From NCBI GenBank assembly GCA_037176885.1, contig JAWWNJ010000032.1:1054001-1118000 (forward strand): a stretch of 64,000 nt of DNA, given 5' to 3'. The position numbers were made by a program, and so were the translations under genes. Shown piece after piece: positions 1 to 12,519 of this stretch. Positions within the stretch are counted from its first letter, which is position 1, and each line of letters opens with the position of its first letter. The DNA is from Favolaschia claudopus. Taxonomy: Eukaryota; Basidiomycota; Agaricomycetes; Agaricales; Mycenaceae. The notes under the pieces were generated by a model. The model saw only the letters and a list, made by a program, of their open reading frames with translations, had not been told where the DNA came from and made no database searches.

Positions 1-1788
1 CCTGTACACGAAACGCTTCAACTCGGAGCTCTTTGCTTTATCAGCACCAAGAAAACTATAATAAAAGGCTCCTCGGCCTGCTTTTGACCTGTATCCTGAC
101 TCTTGAGAAATTGCACAAAACGAATCGCTCACGTTCACTAGAGAGGCAATTTCCCGCTCAGAGACTGGTTCTACACGGCACCCGAACTCTGGAGATATGT
201 CAGGAACAACAGAATCCCCGAAGCTCCAAGAACCAGGTGCATTGTGCAATGCGAACACGAAATTATTGATCCAACCAGCTGAAGATAGTTTACTCGATTC
301 TCTGGAGTCCGCAGGACGACACAAACTTCCCTGGGTCAAAACGATGTCGCCATTTCTCTATCATATTTCCTCTTCCTATCTGCTCGCCGCCGGTAACCTA
401 CCGGAAAGTGCAGGAACTCTCACCAATCATTCGAATGCAATGGAAGGCTGTATTCATGCTTGGTATGTATACTTTTGTACTGGACTTCCTTGCACGGCAA
501 ACGAAGCAGGTCGTTATGGCATGCCGTCTGTACCTATGGGCCAAAGCATGGACTGCACCATGCTGGATGGAAAGGGCGCGATGGCCGTAAGGTGGCTACA
601 TATCTCCCTCAGAATGCGGGCATATACCGCTTTGGCAAGACCCATTCGGAAGACGCGCTGTATGCGGTCTACTCCGTCATTTAGCTCTGTAAATTCCTGA
701 AGAGATTGATGAAAAAGCCATCGTCTCAATGTCTGTCTCCTCTTCTTGTTTCCATTTGACTATTTCACTATTGCTTTTCTCTGATCGTGAGTGGATCTTT
801 GTTCACTCGTCTCTGCGCGCCCAAACGGACTAAAAGTGTTAAGTCGCCGGGGCTCAATTCACTTCCTGCCGCGGGTTTACGAAGGATCTACCACCGACGA
901 GATTTTGTGCTATTTTGTGTAACGCTTAACTCTCAACCGATGATGTATTCTGGTTTGCCGGGGCAGACTGGGCAGGATCGGGATGGAATGAGGTCCAGGG
1001 TCCAGGTATACTGTGAGTGTTGTGCGAGTGTGTGCAAATCAAGTGCAAATATTCATGTAATTTTTAGGTCGCGTAAGATGGGATACTATATGTCATGATA
1101 GACTTCGTTCCACGTCTCTTCCTTCTACTTATGTTTTTCCCGGACAACGGATCATTGACGTACTCTATAGTTATTTTGGCGACATCTTCACCGCCCAGCA
1201 TGCTCATCCTCTCCTTGTAAGGATGGATTACCTGACTCAAGGATTGAAGCGCGGACGATTAACCGCCCAGCAACGAATCTCCCAGCGCAACCGTAAGTAT
1301 ATGTACTCTGTTCCCCGTCCGCGGCCAAGACCGTTTTTGCCAACTTAACGAACGTAATACCAAGTTGCCCGAACCGGAGTTGCTGGCGGAATCCTAGGAT
1401 GATGGTGACTGTCACACATGCGGCCTCCTCATCTTGTATCCTTCCTTGTTGCGAACGGAGCCAGTACAACTGAATTGCTAGCAATCTCCCGGCCAAAAGC
1501 TTTAACTTGCTTACTAGCCAGTCCACCTCCTTGGGTTTGAAGAAATGCAAACGTGGGACACTCCATTGGTCTCGGACACTCTCCAAATGTATAGAAACTG
1601 AATCGGTTAACGGCACAAACTTGGCTCTACGTACCTGTAAGAAGCCGCCCCACTAAGCGACAACGCAAAATTTTCGGACTGGCGTCCGACCGGGAGAAAT
1701 GGCGTTTTGGATGACTTGAATCTGCTGGCAACATACGGCGGTACTTTAGTGCGTTTCAAGGGGCAGAGTAGCTGCAGCGCTTCTCCCC
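1..1788. other. No supported gene
   Basis: Several open frames of up to about 165 codons occur on both strands, for example 197-700 plus and 1188-1616 minus. None has a recognisable domain and none extends convincingly through splice sites. The stretch may hold intergenic DNA, the tail of a gene beyond the left edge, or decayed coding sequence. Confidence 0.5.
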
Positions 1789-3766
1789 ATGTCCGACTCC
1801 CTCCAGCGCCGCAAAGTCGACTTTGGGTTTCTTCCCATCCCGCCATGGTGTCGCGTCCAACCAGGAGCGGACCCGACTGGGTCCATTGGATACGCAACGG
1901 TCATTGCCTTCGCCTTGGCAAGTACCTCTAGTGCGTATCTTGTGTTCCGCCTGTTTCAATCAAGTACTGAATGATTGTTGTTGTAGCTGGTATGTATTAA
2001 TCATGGCACGGTCAAGTACGCGAGCTCATTTCCCTAGGGATGAACATGTACTATGTTCAGCCAATTCTCGGTATTTCGTTTCTCAAAAGACTTGCGTACA
2101 ACACTCGAGTTGAACGTCTCCAGTGGAGTTAACTCGAGAATTCCATGTCAACGATATTGAAGTCTCCCGCATCCCCACCCTTCTACAAGCAGGGTACGCG
2201 TTGGAGCTGTGATTTTACTCCGTCACGATCATGATATACCTTGCCCCAGATATGCCGTCGGATTATTTCTACTCTCCCCTCTGGGTGACATTCTGCGCAG
2301 ACGGCAGTTCGTCCTCACCCTCGTATTGATCGCGAGCTCTCTCACAATCGGCCTGGCCATTACCAACTCCCTCGTCGTCTTTGAGGTTCTCTCGTTCTTT
2401 ACAGCTGTATCCTCAGTGGCTCCGCAAGTGCGCGCCCTCTCTATTTTCGACTTATCCAGCTCATATTTGTTCCAGGTCTTAATCCCCCTCACGGCCGATC
2501 TCGCCCCTGCAAATCGCCGTGCAACCTTCATTGGCATAGTTCTCTCCGGTCTCCTCACCGGAGTTCTCATCGCTCGAGTTCTCTCTGGCATCATCGCTCA
2601 ATATTCCAGTTATAAAAATATCTACTATATGGCTATCGCAAGTATGCGCGGAATTCATTCCTCGATGTTCCCCGAATTGACCACAACCCCATCCTAGCCC
2701 AATATGCGTTCCTGGTCGTGCTATACCTGGTCATCCCCGACGTCCCCGTGAAGAACGCCGACTTGTCATACTTCCAAATCATGAAATCCATGGCCAAGTT
2801 TGCGCTCACAGAGCCCGCTCTGGTGCAGGGTTGCTTCATTATATTCTGCAGCGCTGCTGTGTTCAGTGGGTTTTGGGTGACCTTGACGTTCCTTTTGGAT
2901 GGTGCGCCGTATCACTACTCTACGTAATGCTTTTCCTCCACTAGTACTTTCTTTCCGAGCGCTGATTGTTCAATTGATTTAGTCTGGTTATTGGTCTATT
3001 CGGGCTCTTTGGCCTAGCGGGCATTGCAATGTCGCCTGTGATAGGGAGAATTGTGGACGGTTTCACCCCTTGGACTGCGACGCTAGTCGCAATTTTCTTC
3101 ATGCTCGCATCGCAGATAATAGAAACATTCGGCGGGCCTATCAACGTTGCCGCCATTGTTGTTGCCACGATTCGTACGTTTGAATGAAAAGTCCAGCTCA
3201 CTCATTCATGCATTCGTTTTAGTCGTCGATCTTGGCGCACAGGCGACTCAAGTCTCCCTCGCGAGTTCCATATTTGCGTTCGTGGCTTGACAACGGATGA
3301 TTCTTCGAGGTATTGAGTGTTATATAGACTCGCTCCCGAAGCTCGCGCGCGCCTGAACGCAGTTCTGATACTTAGCGTAAGTGTGCCTCCACATCTTATA
3401 CGAATTGTGCTGATTTTCCTTCCGACAGCTTTTCCTGGTCGGCTCCACTTCCTTTCGTGCGTTTCTGCATACTGAATTGATTTGCAGGGTCAAGTCATGG
3501 GTACGGCGGTCAGCACCCAACTATATGTCGAGGGCGGATACAAGCTCAGCTCCGGTATCCGCGTGGCGTTTGCGGGTGTTGAACTCATACTGTTGCTCCT
3601 CCGTGGCCCAAACGTTTCGCGGTACACATGGGTCGGTTGGGAAGGCGGCTACAACCTTCGGCGTAAGCCTGGGCTCGAAGACACGGTTGTTGACTCGCCG
3701 TCGGCCGCTGAGACGCAGGCCGAGCCCGAGAAGGAAACGGAAAAGGGTGGAGATGAAGATGTATAG
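1789..3766 (+). CDS. MFS transporter (DHA1-like), about 8 exons
   Basis: Probable proton-driven major facilitator superfamily exporter of the plasma membrane; substrate unknown. The ATG at 1789 opens a frame with a short cytosolic head (VDFGFLPIP), followed by exons encoding NMYYVQPILVELTREF and then NDIEVSRIPTLLQAG. The exon from about 2250 gives YAVGLFLLSPLGDILRRR, the classic MFS loop 2-3 signature (G-x-L-x-D-x-x-x-R-R). Later exons carry a run of hydrophobic helices: LTADLAPANRRATFIG, the block around 2710-2925, then GLFGLAGIAMSPVIGRIVDG, and a final pair ending near 3620. The tail is acidic and charged (3660-3766). Joining needs introns at about 1931-2034, 2076-2123, 2196-2250, 2426-2474, 2642-2697, 2923-2980, 3174-3222, 3271-3327 and around 3377-3487. 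The intron from about 3271 uses a weak GTTCGT donor. A second small intron within 3377-3487 gives the family-like sequence LILSLFLGQVMGTAV. No frameshift is needed, so the gene looks intact. Confidence 0.88.
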
Positions 3767-4840
3767 GTGCCATCTATCCCATTTAGACGCTGAGGTGGTG
3801 AATAGACATTTAGTTTTTGTATTTGGATAGAGAACAAACTAATTGAACAAAATTTAAAGCCCTCGTATACGCGGGTTGGGATAAGATACACGTGTGTAAC
3901 GGCAATTCCTCATGAGCGCTGTTCCTCTCGGCGGTGGTGAGTATCTAGGGACCAAGAGGAGACCATAGAATGCTTCTGCAGATGAGTATTCTTTGAATTC
4001 TGATTGCCCCAAAGAGGGCCAGATATATTCAAAGAAACCGAGCATGCCTTTCTTCGGTCCGCGGGATGAGGCGTGTCGGACAGCGTAAGAAAACAAATGG
4101 GGGAGACAGCAATGAGAACAGGAGAGCCATGAAAAATTAAATCGAGCTGAGCGCACGCCGCAAATGCTTGTTACGGTGTTGCCCAGTCAAAAGAAGTGTC
4201 GTCCTGCGCAATGTGAAGCAGCCTTCAAGCCACCCAGACTTCTAGGTTCAGTGGCCGGTTTTGATTCGTTCGTTAGAGGTTGCCAACTTGCTACCGTCGC
4301 AACAACTCGACGTAAGTATACAGAGTCCGCAGAGGAGAAGTTTAGCGTTGGTTCTACCCAGTGATACAAGTAGCCGACCCTAACCGCCCCCGATGTAAGG
4401 TGCAGTTGTAGTACGAGTGGAAGGCGTCAAGAGGTGTTAACTTACAGTGTGACCGCCGTGACTCGCCATCCTTCCCCCCGCATATTTTCTTGCAATCTCT
4501 GAATTCGGGACACCGCGGCCGCCCAGCGCTTAGGCTAAGAGGCTTGTATCTATCGCATTTATAAGCAGAACTGCTTGTGCAAGGGTGACCAGAAGCGCCC
4601 ATGTCTCGGGTTTCCCGTGAACCACGTATCCCGATACTTTCGGAATTCGTTCAAGGGATCGACGCTGCAGTGGGAATGGACGATCCGCCGGGATTCGGGA
4701 AACCCGCCGTACTCCGTCATCTCGGAAAAGACTGCAATCCACGATCATCCGGGAGATGGCTGGCTCTTAAATAGAGGATGAGTCGATCGACCACAGCAGA
4801 ATCTCCAAAACCCATTCAACTTGCAACTCAGCACTCTGCA
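3767..4840. other. Intergenic; promoter region of the downstream reductase
   Basis: No convincing coding sequence was seen. Short opposing frames at 3854-4156 minus and 4354-4748 minus lack recognisable domains. The last 100 bases form the upstream region of the aldo-keto reductase and hold an AT-rich TATA-like stretch near 4766-4775, about 70 bases before its ATG. Confidence 0.5.
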
Positions 4841-6183
<1,343 letters not shown>

Positions 6184-7438
6184 CGGCGAAACGTATACAA
6201 TAGTGTAATCACAGCGGCGATTTCTAGATTTAGAGCGCAAATAAGTTAACTCGAGTTTCTAAGATTTCACGACGCGGATATTTTGTAGTGAAACTAATCA
6301 CGAAAGCTTTGATTTCTTGATAACAGACTTCATAAACTCGACCTAACTTATGGCCCCATTAAATTGAGTGGGCAACCATGGCATCGGGAATCCCTGGCCG
6401 TGGCAGGGAACCTCAATCTATAAGAACGATAAGTTAGGTCGAGTTCGTTAGAATTCATGGGTGATTTAGCATACCGATAAAAACCACTGAAAAAATCTAG
6501 GGTTTATTGGGTCCAGAAACCAGATTGCAATGTGTTTATGGACGAGTTTATAAGGGTATTATTTCTGGGTTTATGTTTAGGAAACTCAACCTCACTTGTC
6601 TGGCCCGTAAATTGAGGATCCGCGGCTGTGAATGTTTTGTGGTATGGACATTTTATATTGATGAGACTTGGAATATCGTGATAGCGATTGAAACATGGCG
6701 ACCGTGGCTGGTTTGGGGTCCTTGTGCGACGAGGGAAGCGAACAGCGAGAATTTACCTAGTGCGAGGAATGGGAAATGCCAAATTTGTCGATGCGGCGGA
6801 ATTGACCCAAAAAGGAAAGTTCTGGTTTCCGACTGGAAACATTCCAGTCGAGACGAGGCCAGAGGGCACGGGGATTGTATAGCACTGGATGCGAGACCAT
6901 TCAGACGTCGCGGTAACTTCGGACGCAAGATTCGGTGCACTTGCACAAGCCATCTAATTTGAACTTTATTTCTCCGTGTGCCAAGCAGGAGAGAGTACGC
7001 GACGCTTCACTGGGGCAAGGAACTCCAATCCATCTCGTGGTTCAGGCGAGGGCCTCAAATCCAGTGGCAGAAGTTTGAAGAAAAGACGAGGCTAACGTTA
7101 CGTATACATTCGGCACTGGATTCTGTGCGTAGAGACTTCCAGTGGCTTCTGTAAGCCCCTCCTCTAATGCAGAGAGCAGCCCATACAATAGACAGAGATC
7201 CATACAAAGAATATGGCGAAAGGCTACCCCAAAGGGACCACAAAGAGCGGAGAAACAAAGAGATCAATTTCTTTGCATCTTCCACACGTCAAATCGACGT
7301 TTCCAGCCTGGTCCGAGCGTCTTCTCACGAGCACGTGCAACATATCCGCTGCATTCTGGGGCCCAAAGCCACTCGAATCTTTCGCTTTTCTCTTCCCCCC
7401 ACAACAACCCACATATCTTCAAGCACAACAAATCGCCC
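6184..7438. other. No supported gene; H3 upstream region
   Basis: A 151-codon frame at 6507-6962 plus and overlapping minus frames have no recognisable domain and are probably chance. A cluster of three related short repeats lies at 6241-6457 and is listed separately. There is no divergent histone H4 gene here, although H3 and H4 are paired head to head in many fungi. Confidence 0.5.
6241..6457. repeat. Three related short repeats, two direct and one inverted
   Basis: A 17-bp sequence ATAAGTTAGGTCGAGTT at 6429-6445 has an exact reverse complement at 6335-6351. A diverged direct copy is at 6241-6257, and its similarity to the 6429 copy continues for about 12 more bases. The inverted pair encloses about 77 bases that contain further complementary patches (ATTGAG/CTCAAT). 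It could fold as a hairpin, be a tiny inverted-repeat element, or supply paired protein-binding sites upstream of histone H3. Confidence 0.6.
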
Positions 7439-8210
7439 ATGGCCCGCACCAAGGTCTGTATCCTTCCTCTCACTGCCTCTCAAGCTGCCCCATTGACCCT
7501 CCTTCCCCAGCAAACCGCTCGCAAGTCCACCGGAGGTCTGTCGTCGTCGTCGTCGCCATCGTCGGACCACTTTTCTCAAATTTTGTTGTTTTTCTTCAGG
7601 AAAGGCTCCTCGTAAACAGTTGGCTACCAAGGCCGCTCGCAAGACCGCCCAGGTATGCTCATCCTCCACCCCCTCTTCTTCATCGTCCTCGTCGCCGTCG
7701 TCGATGACTCACGTGCCTTGCACAGCCCGGCGCCACCGGCGGTGTCAAGAAGCCCCACAGGTTCCGCCCCGGAACCGTCGCTCTCCGCGAGATTCGTCGC
7801 TACCAGAAATCTACTGAGCTGCTCATCCGCAAGCTCCCGTTCCAGCGCCTCGTTCGTGAAATTGCGCAGGACTTCAAGGCAAGCTCTATTTATTTTAGGA
7901 AATCATAAACTGATGTGACTCCTCCTTCTAAAATAGACCGACCTCCGTTTCCAGTCCTCCGCTGTGATGGCGCTCCAAGAGGCGGCTGAGGCGGTTCGTA
8001 TCTTTCCTTTGCACTTGTACTATGTGTTGATATCGCCTTCGTAGTACCTCGTTTCCCTCTTCGAGGACACCAACTTGGCCGCCATCCACGCCAAGCGTGT
8101 TACCATGTTAGTTTTCTTGTTTTCTGTCCTTCGCCCTCATCTGACTTGCTTGGGTCAGCCAACCCAAGGATCTTGCCCTCGCCCGCCGACTCCGCGGCGA
8201 GCGCTCTTAA
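7439..8210 (+). CDS. Histone H3, 7 exons
   Basis: Core nucleosomal histone H3. Exons give MARTK, then [46 protein letters not shown], then the histone-fold helices ([53 protein letters not shown]) and the end ARRLRGERS. The lysines at 4, 9, 14, 18, 23 and 27 are present. Six introns interrupt the gene. The fourth, after QDFK (7879 to about 7936), begins GCAAGC and is therefore a GC-AG intron. Compared with the animal/ascomycete consensus ARKSAPATGG, this copy reads [12 protein letters not shown]: Thr at 28, Gln at 30 and two extra residues. The usual Cys at 110 is Ala, and basidiomycete H3 often has Ala there. The extra residues depend on the placement of intron 3, whose donor (CAG/GTATGC) and acceptor (GCACAG) look unambiguous. 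Confidence 0.96.
7879..7936 (+). other. GC-AG intron in histone H3
   Basis: The exon ends at the AAG codon of QDFK and the next base pair is GC (GCAAGC). The exon resumes at ACCGACCTC after AAATAG. Conservation of H3 protein fixes both ends, so the non-canonical donor is well supported. Confidence 0.9.
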
Positions 8211-9350
8211 GCGCGTTGCATTTGCATTGGATTACACGTCTCTGCTATCTTCTTTGTACCTTACGCCTACTTACATGTGGTTTGTATTTTAAAATATGAC
8301 TTATCATGTTTCTCATGTCTCTTTTGTCATTGCTGGGGAGCGGATCACAATGAACAATGCCACAGATGGTGCATTCTGTTAATGTAAACGGCGCTCCAAA
8401 CATTGTGAACACATGGTCCAAGTCTTTTGCAGCACAGCTGCTCTGAAAACCTCCAACGCGTCTACTTCTGGATCCGCGGTCAGCAATATCCCGCTATGTA
8501 TGCAGACCTCGATTTCACGACCCGGTAATGACTCGATATGTGCGAGCACGCACAACACCGTCTTGAGCACCATCTGCGGGCAATCACCAACGAAATCTGC
8601 GTCGTCGGCAACGAACTCTATCCTCGAGAGCCCTGCAATAGATAAGGTTTTGGTGATATCCTCGATCTCCTCGCCCTCCTCTCCAGCGCTCAGCGGCCAG
8701 CGCATATGCCAGTGCGAAGGATACACAAACGTGATTCCGTCTGGAAGTTGAGGGGGCATTCGCTCGACAGCGTCAGCGAGGTCTTCCCAATGCGCTGTGC
8801 GTATCTCACGCACGGTCTTGTGAAGGTTGTGGTGCTCGCAGAGGTAGTCCCAGGTCCAATCCATCTCGAAGGACGAGTCGTCGTTCCAGCACTCGAAACG
8901 CCTGATGAGACCGGCATCGTCGCGGAGTTCGACTACCTGCGCGCCGGATGCAAGCTCGAAGTATACTATGGGTCCGACGCCGTGTAAGAGAGCTTCGGAC
9001 AGGACGTCGACGTCGCTGTTGTACAAACAGGCTGAAAGGACGGGGAGAACGACATCAGGGAAGGCTGCCTTGAGGATGCGGCCGAGGTCTGGGTTTGATG
9101 TGCCCAATTTTAGCTCACGCAGAGCAGGCGCAAGGGGGCGCTGGCGTCTGAAAGCTTCGAAGAACTCGTCTTCGTGGTCAGTGTCGTAGCCGCCCCCCGC
9201 GTCTAACGCGATACTCGTCGCGTTCGGACATCGTTCGAACACATCCAAAATCGCCTGGATCCCGACTCCGGGGGCTTCATGCATCCTTATGGTGTCCAAG
9301 CTGGGCGGCAGTATTGTCCGCCAGCTGACGGGTTCGACGCTAAAGCGTTC

Positions 9351-9375
9351 TATGGCAACGATTAGCGTTCTGCTC
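9351..9375 (+). repeat. Terminal inverted repeat, copy 1
   Basis: Perfect 25-base match to the reverse complement of 12006-12030. A second partial copy of its inner 18 bases follows at 9389-9406, spaced by 13 bases. Confidence 0.95.
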
Positions 9376-11135
9376 TGCTTTCGACCCACGATTAGCGTTC
9401 TGCTCTCTGATCCGCTGATGTCATCTGATGAAGGTAACGTTCCGCAACTCAAGGACCCCTAGGACCGTCTACTCAGCAATTGTGAACAACAGAGATAAGC
9501 ATCAGAGCAGTCGCGACGACTCAAACACATTCTAAGTCTTCCTGCGCCGCCGACCTTCTCAGTCACTTCAAGCTTTCTCCACCGCTTTTAGGGCTCTTTG
9601 TTGTTAGTTACCGCCGGCCTCATTTCACAAGTTTCCTTTTTTGGAACTCACGTGCTCTTCCTCTGACACGTCTCCGGCTCATGAACAACGCGTTCCTGCG
9701 TGTTTCGACGCGTTTTGGGACCGCCATTACGCGTCAGATACCTCAAGGTATGTCTTTTTAGCTTTTGGAACACGACTTATAACCAGTAAAGCCTCACCGT
9801 AGCTATCTTCCATTCCTGAGTGCCAGCCCATTAGGCTTTGTGTCATTCGTGACTCGGTACATATCGCACAGTTTCTCTTTCAGGTCGATTTCCAAACTGC
9901 TTGAGTGCTGACCAAATCTCTGACCGAGTCTGATATTGTTGCCTCAACACCTCCAGCAGCCAAGATGTCAGAAGTGAAAAGGCAGAGGCAGAGCAATGTG
10001 CTGAGTTTGAGGATAAGCAACTCATTGAAGAGGAGATAGACCGGTACGGGCCTGAGGGAATACTTAACAAGGGAAATCTTAATTCAACGATCCTCACCTC
10101 GTTCAATTTTGGCAGGTGTGTTGAACATGTTTCATCCCGGTTCACTGCTTACTATTTAGGATTGTAAATTCATATTTCCGATCCGCCCACATATCCTCCT
10201 CGTTCAAGCCTCTGCTGTCCTCTGTGAATGAGTACTCTTGTCAAGCAAGGAAACAGACGACTTAAGTTACTCCGATAATATACAATAAGTACAGTATGTT
10301 GTTCACCTTCATAGAAATGCTTCAAATCCTCGAATTAATTCATCGCAGATGCAAAACATGTACAGTTTCACGAAGGTTGGGTTGCAACACGAGAGGAGCT
10401 CTCAGTAATTTGACTACGGTGCTGGATGAACTGCTTGCGAGACAGGTAATGTACGACTAATTGTCGAGCTTCTGAACTTGTTTTGGAAGGGCTGGGACAA
10501 TAGTTGGTGTTCGGAGGAATCAAACTCATTGATTTTGTTTTGAACATAAGAATCTCAAGTCCATACACCCCATTGTATGGCTTACAATTCCTTTATCTAG
10601 TTCCTTGCTAGCCCTTTGCCCTTACCTGAAGTGTATGAAGGCTCAGAGTGACGACCAAAGCAGGCTACCGGAAGATACACTGTGAGAACTTCAAGGCATA
10701 ATTCTTCTTTCCTCTGAGAATCGAGGCTCCTTGAGTGAACATTGTGGAGCCTCGAGCAATTTGACGCATCAGCAACTTCAACTTTCTTCACCTCGTTAGC
10801 TTGACGTGTATTGCCTTTTTTGGTTACTTACTTCAAGTTGATGTCATTGCAACATCAAAAGCCATAATTTTGCGTCGGATATTTACACCGAGCCTGCCGA
10901 TACTTGTAAGGGGCCGAGCAGAATCAGCTGTACGCTATATACCTCCCATATCCTCCCAGTAAAATCACGAAGTGTCCCCCACCCAGTATGCACCTGACTT
11001 GATGAACGAGGAACACTGTGACCGTGACCTTGGGAGGTCCTTGGGGTCCTCAAACAGCTTGACGTTACCGAAATCACACGGCATCCTCGGATCAGTGAAT
11101 AAGTTCTGCTTGGCAGAGCAGAACGACTTGTCCAC

Positions 11136-11996
11136 ATTCCGCCGCTGATGTGACACCTGAATGAGGAAATTTGACGGGGGCAGTGCTTGACCGCCGATTT
11201 TGATGATTTGATGGCATCAACCGGAGCTTTCGAAGCGCAAACGAGTTCAGCAAATAGTTTCAAGAGATAAACAGGTAATTGATCATTCACTGTGTAACAA
11301 AACTAATATGGTCTACAAAATGCAGTATTCAGGATTGAGGTGGATGTGGAGGAGGATAGCCGGGATATGTTACATATGGGTAGTAGTATGGGGCGAGAGG
11401 GCGGAGAGGCGGATTGAACAACCGAGAAGTCTGCTCAAACACGAAGATGGTTCCGGGCTCTCCATCCTTGGCAAGGTCCAGAACAGTTACGGAGAGGGGA
11501 GAGGGCTGAGTAACAGTGCGAGGTGGCGAGGGCGAGGGCATTTGGAACCAGTGGCCCGTGGGGGAATTCGCGGCGATAATGAGATTCCCACGAGTCAACA
11601 TAGGCAGCTTGGGGTGGAGGGTCGGACATGTGAGCAAGACAATTGAGGCCACCCAGAAAGGTGGGCTCCGAGTGTGTCAGCATTGGGCGAGGCGGCGGTG
11701 GGGGTAGTAGGACGTACACAGACATAATCCCGCCCGCGCTTGGCGCCATTCAAAAATGTCTTGACCTCTGGGGGCGTCCACAGAAGGTATAATGGCATTG
11801 GAGCAGGGTGTTGTCGTCGTAGAAGAAGATAGCGGGGAGCGGGCGTGTGGAGGACATTGTGGACGGGAGCAGGTAACGCGTTGTTTGTCCCTGTTGCTTG
11901 GGACGGCCAACGAGACGGCCGAATTGACGCCATCAAAACCTCGCCAACACCGCCCCCGTCAAATTCCCTTTTCTGGAGTCACATCAGCGGCGGAAT
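11136..11996. repeat. Subterminal inverted repeat pair inside the element
   Basis: The 19-mer ATTCCGCCGCTGATGTGAC at 11136-11154 is exactly complementary to 11978-11996. Similarity continues inward for about 70 more bases with changes (AATTTGACGGGGGC and TTTTGATG are shared). The pair encloses about 820 bases. Either a smaller related element is nested at this end of the large one, or the large element carries an inverted duplication of one arm. Confidence 0.8.
11329..11936 (-). other. Possible proline-rich coding remnant inside the element
   Basis: Overlapping minus-strand frames (11595-11936, 11435-11749 and 11329-11652) have coding-like composition. They include segments such as WTPPEVKTFLNGAKRGRDYV and VTVLDLAKDGEPGTIFVFEQ. 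I recognise no family. They may be exons of a small gene captured by the element, or chance frames in C/T-rich DNA. Confidence 0.25.
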
Positions 11997-12005
11997 TCTA
12001 AGAGT

Positions 12006-12030
12006 GAGCAGAACGCTAATCGTTGCCATA
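12006..12030 (-). repeat. Terminal inverted repeat, copy 2
   Basis: Reverse complement of 9351-9375. Read on the minus strand it interrupts the F-box frame directly after the Val-Glu-Arg codons. Confidence 0.95.
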
Positions 12031-12519
12031 CCGTTCGACGTCTAGAGTTCGTAGTCCCGGCGCGGAAAAGAGGAGAAAAGGCCGTCGGCCCCAAGTTGGG
12101 CCTTCTAAGCGTAGGGTGCGGAGAGCGGGAAACTCCAAGCCGGAGTTGAGGAGGGGACCAGTAGTCGAATCAGGGAGTGAATAGGTCGAGTAGACCCAGA
12201 ATCTCAGCGCAAGTGTTTCTATGCGTGTTGCATACGGGAATAGAGCCTTCAATGCGTGTGCATGCCAGTCCACAATATGCCCGCTGTTGAGATGAAGCTC
12301 GACGTGTAGCGGGGCGTTTCCGCAGCGTTCCAACAGCATGGGAACGCGGTAGCATTCTTGTTTTGACGGCCCGCCCGTGAAGGACGACCAGAAGAGATGG
12401 TCTTGGAGTGCTACTTCACGCCAGTAATGTGAAACCTGGGCGAAGGTGAATTTTTGGTTGATTTCTCGAGGCAGTCTCGACAAAATCTCCGAGAGGATAT
12501 CGGGAACAAGGTCGATCAT

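Larger units (their letters stand above)
9351..12030. mobile_element. TIR DNA transposon, apparently non-autonomous, inside F-box gene
   Basis: A 25-bp perfect terminal inverted repeat begins TATGGCAACGATTAGCGTTC at 9351-9375 and is mirrored at 12006-12030. The flanks carry a short duplication: 9345-9350 and 12031-12036 read GAACGC and GAACGG on the minus strand, so a 4- or 5-bp target-site duplication (AACG or GAACG) is likely. The 9351 end has an internal repeat of the TIR core ACGATTAGCGTTCTGCTC at 9389-9406. Both ends continue into a related subterminal sequence around CCGCTGATGT. No recognisable transposase was found. Broken frames between 9540 and 10150 plus and 11329-11936 minus may be remnants. 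The superfamily is not clear from the TIR. Confidence 0.88.
8379..12519 (-). pseudogene. F-box/LRR-type protein gene split by a 2.7-kb element
   Basis: The gene runs on the minus strand. The 5' part (12519 to 12031, 163 codons) begins MIDLVPDILSEILSRLP, a typical basidiomycete F-box start, and continues with VSHYWREVAL and leucine-rich strands (LRTLRLEG, GLRTLDVER). The 3' part (9350 to 8379) continues with RFSVEPVSWRTILPPSLDTI and more LRR-like strands and ends at a TAA near 8379. The halves are separated by the inverted-repeat element at 9351-12030. The upstream half ends GAACGG and the downstream half starts GAACGC. Removing the element and one copy joins GLRTLDVER directly to FSVEPVSW in frame, giving a protein of about 485 residues, normal for this family. 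As it stands the upstream half reads four codons into the element and stops. The downstream open frame begins with about 35 residues of element DNA. F-box proteins recruit substrates to SCF ubiquitin ligases; the substrate here is unknown. Confidence 0.87.

Noticed and set aside
6507..6962. 151-codon plus-strand frame upstream of histone H3
   Set aside because: No recognisable domain, overlapped by open frames on the other strand, no splice partners, and composition unlike the real exons nearby.
7166..7439. Divergent histone H4 gene upstream of H3
   Set aside because: No H4 sequence (for example the GKGGKGLGKGG head) is found in any frame on either strand.
8413..9189. Plus-strand frames across the F-box gene
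   Set aside because: They are shadows of the minus-strand F-box coding sequence, which carries the family motifs.
9351..12030. Element as a functional giant intron of the F-box gene
   Set aside because: The GT and AG at its edges are suggestive, but splicing there leaves four extra bases and produces a stop soon after the junction.
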